Shown: in pieces, positions 61,451 through 64,000 of the stretch
Layout: each line of letters opens with the position of its first letter
Position numbering within the stretch: the first letter of the stretch is position 1
Origin: Candidatus Harpocratesius repetitus
GTDB taxonomy: Archaea > Asgardarchaeota > Lokiarchaeia > Sigyniarchaeales > Promethearchaeaceae
Length of the DNA: 64,000 bases
Direction: 5' to 3'
NCBI GenBank assembly: GCA_021498095.1
Contig: JAIZWK010000001.1
Coordinates: forward strand, 3,659,450-3,723,449
Program-made: the position numbers and the translations under genes
The notes under the pieces: model-generated
Databases searched by the model: none
What the model was told of the DNA's origin: nothing
What the model saw: only the letters and a program-made list of their open reading frames with translations

Positions 61451-63343
61451 ATGGATTTTAACACATCATTGGAAAGAATGTACCAACTTTATTTAAAGAT
61501 CGATCAAATGAAAAAAGTATCTCCTGGTTTTGGTGATTTTTATATAAAATATCCGACTAAGTCGGGATTTGGCTTTTTATATATAATTCTAAGCCCACCA
61601 AATCGAAGGTATAAAGGAAAAAAAAAGGATGTTGACAAATTATTAAATAAAAGTGCCAAATCTAACAGAGTCATTGCTCCGAAAGATATTGATGAAATAA
61701 TAAGATATTTATATCAAAACTTTCCAAAGATTATAAAATCTCGAAACGAAATCCTTTCAAAAATTGAAGAAATAATTGCAGGTCTAAGATTAGAATTACA
61801 TGTTTTCCATAATTTAAGGTTTCAATTTAAGGATCCAACAAAATCTGAAATTATTGTATTTGAAAATTCTAATAACGGAGAATTTCATGCATATATCAAT
61901 TTAGTTGGTATGGAAGAAAAAGGTTTAATCTTAGCTTATGAGCGCCAAATCAATTATATTCGAGAAAATTTAAAGAAAGGAATTCATCCTTTAAAACTAA
62001 AATCTCTCCCCCCATTACGTACAGGTGAAACTGATGTAGATTTTTCCAAATCAAAATCATCTTCAAAAGCAACAAGAGAAAAACCGAAAGAAAGTGATTT
62101 AGTTCAAAAATTTAGAGAAAAAATAAAGCAAAAAAAAATTCAAGGTGAAGTTGATGAAGAACTTGCCTTTGAAACTGTAATTGATTTTAGTAATAAAGGA
62201 AGAGCGGCAATATCATTTAAAAATGAAGCAGAGATAGACAATACAAGCCAAATTTCAGATGAAATTGCATCAAGTGATGTTATACAGAATGCTGAAACAA
62301 AAATGCTCAAAGATGCAATTAATGATGAAACTAAAATGGTAGGAAATACCAAATATTCCAATGATCAAACCGTTTCGAACCAGAATATGCATTTAAATGC
62401 AACAACACCCTCGAATATACCAATACCAACAAAACCATCACAGCCAAATCTTAGCCCAATACCTGAAAATGCCATACCAATTATTGATTCACCCCCATTT
62501 ATTAATATTCCAAAACCTGCCCCACTTTCAAGAGAATCCGTAATATCAATACCAGATAACAGAATAGAAAAAGGAGATTTAGCAAAACAAAATATTCAAC
62601 TCAATCATAATAATAAAGATATACCATTCTCGATAGATTCATCTGCACCACCACCATTGTCTCTTGAAGAAGGAGTCAAATTATCAAGCAAAATCACGTT
62701 TGATGAATATCAACAAATTCAAGAAGAAAGAGATCTTTTAAAAAATCAACTAGAACAAGTTACTGATGAATTAACAAAACAAATACAATCAAGAGACGAA
62801 AAAATTAAAGAATTGGATAAAAATCTCTCAATATTACATAATAAAAATAAAGAACTTGAAGATAAATATAATCAAATACAAAAAGAAACTCAAATAAAAA
62901 TGAAAAATTTTCGAGATAAATTTCTAAAAATTCAAGAAAAAATTCAACCTTTAATTAAAGAAAACCAAGAGTTAAAGTTGAAATGGGAAAAAGAAGTCCA
63001 CACTAAAAAAGTAACAGATAATATTCAATTAATTAATCAAAATCTCTCATTACAAGAAGAAATTGACAAATTAAAAAACGTTAATGAAAAATTAATTAAG
63101 AAACTAAATGAACAAGAACAATTGATTAAGCGATTATCAGAATCGAAACAAAATCAGGAAATATCCAAAAATAAAAATGAAAATATTCAGAATGATCAAG
63201 AAAAAAAAGAAACAGCTCAAATATTAAAAAATGCACTTATGAATTCACTTCAAGAAAAACAAAAGCAACTTCAACATCAACAACAATTGGGACAAAACAA
63301 TAAAGAAGTAAATAATAAAAGCAAAAAAAACAATGAAAATTAG
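61451..63343 (+). CDS. Long coiled-coil protein with N-terminal globular and disordered middle regions
   Basis: A 630-residue protein in three parts. Residues 1-~185 look globular (FGFLYIILSPPNRRY; LHVFHNLRFQFKDPTKSEIIVFEN; FHAYINLVGMEEKGLILAYE). Residues ~190-410 are polar and Pro/Ser/Asn-rich, including IPIPTKPSQPNLSPIPEN and SAPPPLSLEEG, probably disordered. Residues ~415-600 are a heptad-rich coiled coil starting FDEYQQIQEERDLLKNQLEQV and ending in a Gln-rich tail. Such architecture suits a scaffold, tether or golgin-like protein; sequence alone gives no function. Its 3' end overlaps the convergent Rag-like GTPase gene by 4 bp. Confidence 0.55.
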   Translation: MDFNTSLERMYQLYLKIDQMKKVSPGFGDFYIKYPTKSGFGFLYIILSPPNRRYKGKKKDVDKLLNKSAKSNRVIAPKDIDEIIRYLYQNFPKIIKSRNEILSKIEEIIAGLRLELHVFHNLRFQFKDPTKSEIIVFENSNNGEFHAYINLVGMEEKGLILAYERQINYIRENLKKGIHPLKLKSLPPLRTGETDVDFSKSKSSSKATREKPKESDLVQKFREKIKQKKIQGEVDEELAFETVIDFSNKGRAAISFKNEAEIDNTSQISDEIASSDVIQNAETKMLKDAINDETKMVGNTKYSNDQTVSNQNMHLNATTPSNIPIPTKPSQPNLSPIPENAIPIIDSPPFINIPKPAPLSRESVISIPDNRIEKGDLAKQNIQLNHNNKDIPFSIDSSAPPPLSLEEGVKLSSKITFDEYQQIQEERDLLKNQLEQVTDELTKQIQSRDEKIKELDKNLSILHNKNKELEDKYNQIQKETQIKMKNFRDKFLKIQEKIQPLIKENQELKLKWEKEVHTKKVTDNIQLINQNLSLQEEIDKLKNVNEKLIKKLNEQEQLIKRLSESKQNQEISKNKNENIQNDQEKKETAQILKNALMNSLQEKQKQLQHQQQLGQNNKEVNNKSKKNNEN

Positions 63344-64000
63344 TTAATATCTTGCAGTAATTTTACTTTAACCTTCAGTTTTTCTGAAAGAGATTCTAAT
63401 TCATCTTTCGATTTCTCAGGTGAAAATAGTAGAATATGTTCTTGTCCAAATTCATCTAACTCAGAACAATAAGCATTAAATTTGTTCACTTGAAGATTAA
63501 AACATTCTGGTTTTTTTATATATTGTTTGATAAAATTATAAATACTCTTTATCATCGGGATAATTATATTTACAGAAAAAACTGGTAAATCTGAAGTAGA
63601 AATTTCAAGCAAAATTTTATTATTTTGAATTACAATAACCCCAATTTTTTCCTTTTTAGTTAATTCTCCATTAATAGCATTACGAATTTGGTTTGCTCTC
63701 TCAGAGATATTACTCAAAATAATTTGCATTGCTTTAAATAAGGAAGAAATAAAATTAGGTTTAATACTTGTAAAAAAAAGTAGATTTTCATTAAAATTTA
63801 AAGATTTTACTATATTATCTTTGAATTCTCCCAATCTCTCTGGATTAACCAAATCAATTTTATGACATAATATAAAAAGATGAGGTTTTTCAGAACTTGA
63901 TGAGACATGATTTAATTTAAACTGAATTTTTTTAAGATGATTGATAATATCATGTGAGTTTGTCTCCCAATAGGGAGGATCAAAAACATACACAACCAAA
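63340..64000 (-). CDS. Rag/Gtr-like GTPase with C-terminal roadblock domain (5' end outside window)
   Basis: About 220 C-terminal residues; the frame is open to the window edge, so G1-G3 are not visible. Seen: VVYVFDPPYWETNSHDIINHLKKI, matching the Gtr/Rag helix where partners 'wv.D..' follow switch II. Then G4 FILCHKIDLV, as the HKxDLV of Rag proteins, and G5-like LLFFTSIKPNF, as the TSI of Rag. From ~115 on, a roadblock-type dimerisation domain follows (IGVIVIQNNKILLEISTSD; long helix; EHILLFSPEK). Rag GTPases in eukaryotes work on Ragulator roadblock platforms; the Asgard versions are uncharacterised. Confidence 0.72.
   Translation of the reverse strand, partial: LVVYVFDPPYWETNSHDIINHLKKIQFKLNHVSSSSEKPHLFILCHKIDLVNPERLGEFKDNIVKSLNFNENLLFFTSIKPNFISSLFKAMQIILSNISERANQIRNAINGELTKKEKIGVIVIQNNKILLEISTSDLPVFSVNIIIPMIKSIYNFIKQYIKKPECFNLQVNKFNAYCSELDEFGQEHILLFSPEKSKDELESLSEKLKVKVKLLQDIN

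Noticed and set aside
63340..63999. Complete gene starting with TTG at 63999
   Set aside because: The apparent start is only the window edge. The product begins in the middle of a Rag-like G domain, so the true start lies beyond 64000.

Overview
The window is AT-rich and reads as a piece of an Asgard (Promethearchaeota, Lokiarchaeia-like) archaeal chromosome. Three kinds of evidence point there. The ribosomal proteins are archaeal: P1/L12 and P0/L10 both end in the shared acidic AGLGALFG tail. Eukaryote-signature proteins sit beside them: a gelsolin-repeat protein, a free Roadblock/LC7 protein, a Rab-like GTPase fused to a longin/roadblock-like domain, and a Rag/Gtr-like GTPase cut by the window end. 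A divergent TATA-binding protein is also present. Most starts that can be judged are ATG, often with a Shine-Dalgarno-like GGAGG. There is no plasmid, phage, CRISPR or rRNA. One tRNA, Arg(CCT), is present.

Layout. 1-3.2 kb: a divergent nitrate/sulfonate-type ABC importer locus (ATPase, permease and ribbon-helix-helix regulator on minus; binding protein on plus). 3.4-8.7 kb: a longin-like small protein, a GNAT-like protein, a 7-TM protein, orphan LarB and an exported six-hairpin protein. 9-12.6 kb: iorA-iorB-panE-like, a 2-oxoacid:ferredoxin oxidoreductase operon. 12.7-18.3 kb: hybrid histidine kinase, DinB with a PCNA-binding tail, sulfotransferase, and an AAA/DUF4143 ATPase. 18.4-20.6 kb: a FixC/FixX-like redox pair followed by an SCP2 protein. 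20.7-23.4 kb: the rpl11-rpl1-rpl10-rpl12 operon with a long, less AT-rich leader. 23.7-34 kb: orphan N6-adenine methyltransferase, type 2 IPP isomerase, tRNA, hutI-fhs, M28 peptidase. 34-42.9 kb: GTPase, geranylgeranyl-reductase-like protein, nucleotidyltransferase, Map, transporters and a GT-C-like glycosyltransferase. 42.9-46.5 kb: an operon of gelsolin, Roadblock and a large double-psi-barrel plus von Willebrand A protein. 46.6-55.5 kb: Nnr, a glycerophosphodiesterase, a three-gene glycerol-3-phosphate-oxidation-like cluster, and malic enzyme. 55.7-64 kb: longin-like protein, second N6 methyltransferase, Ldh2-type dehydrogenase, TBP, a coiled-coil protein, and the Rag-like GTPase.

The metabolic genes fit an anaerobic heterotroph. 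It would ferment amino acids (IorAB; imidazolonepropionase feeding one-carbon units to formate-THF ligase) and handle malate and glycerol phosphate.

Two observations stand out. First, a 289-bp noncoding element occurs twice in opposite orientation (5204-5492 and 61014-61302). By hand count the copies differ at 13 positions with no indel. They have imperfect terminal inverted repeats and different 4-bp flanking duplications (ATAA and TTAA), the hallmark of a MITE, with an invariant internal hairpin. Second, the gelsolin-Roadblock-vWA operon combines eukaryote-like cytoskeletal and GTPase-platform domains with a multi-barrel MIDAS protein, a combination I do not recognise as a described system.
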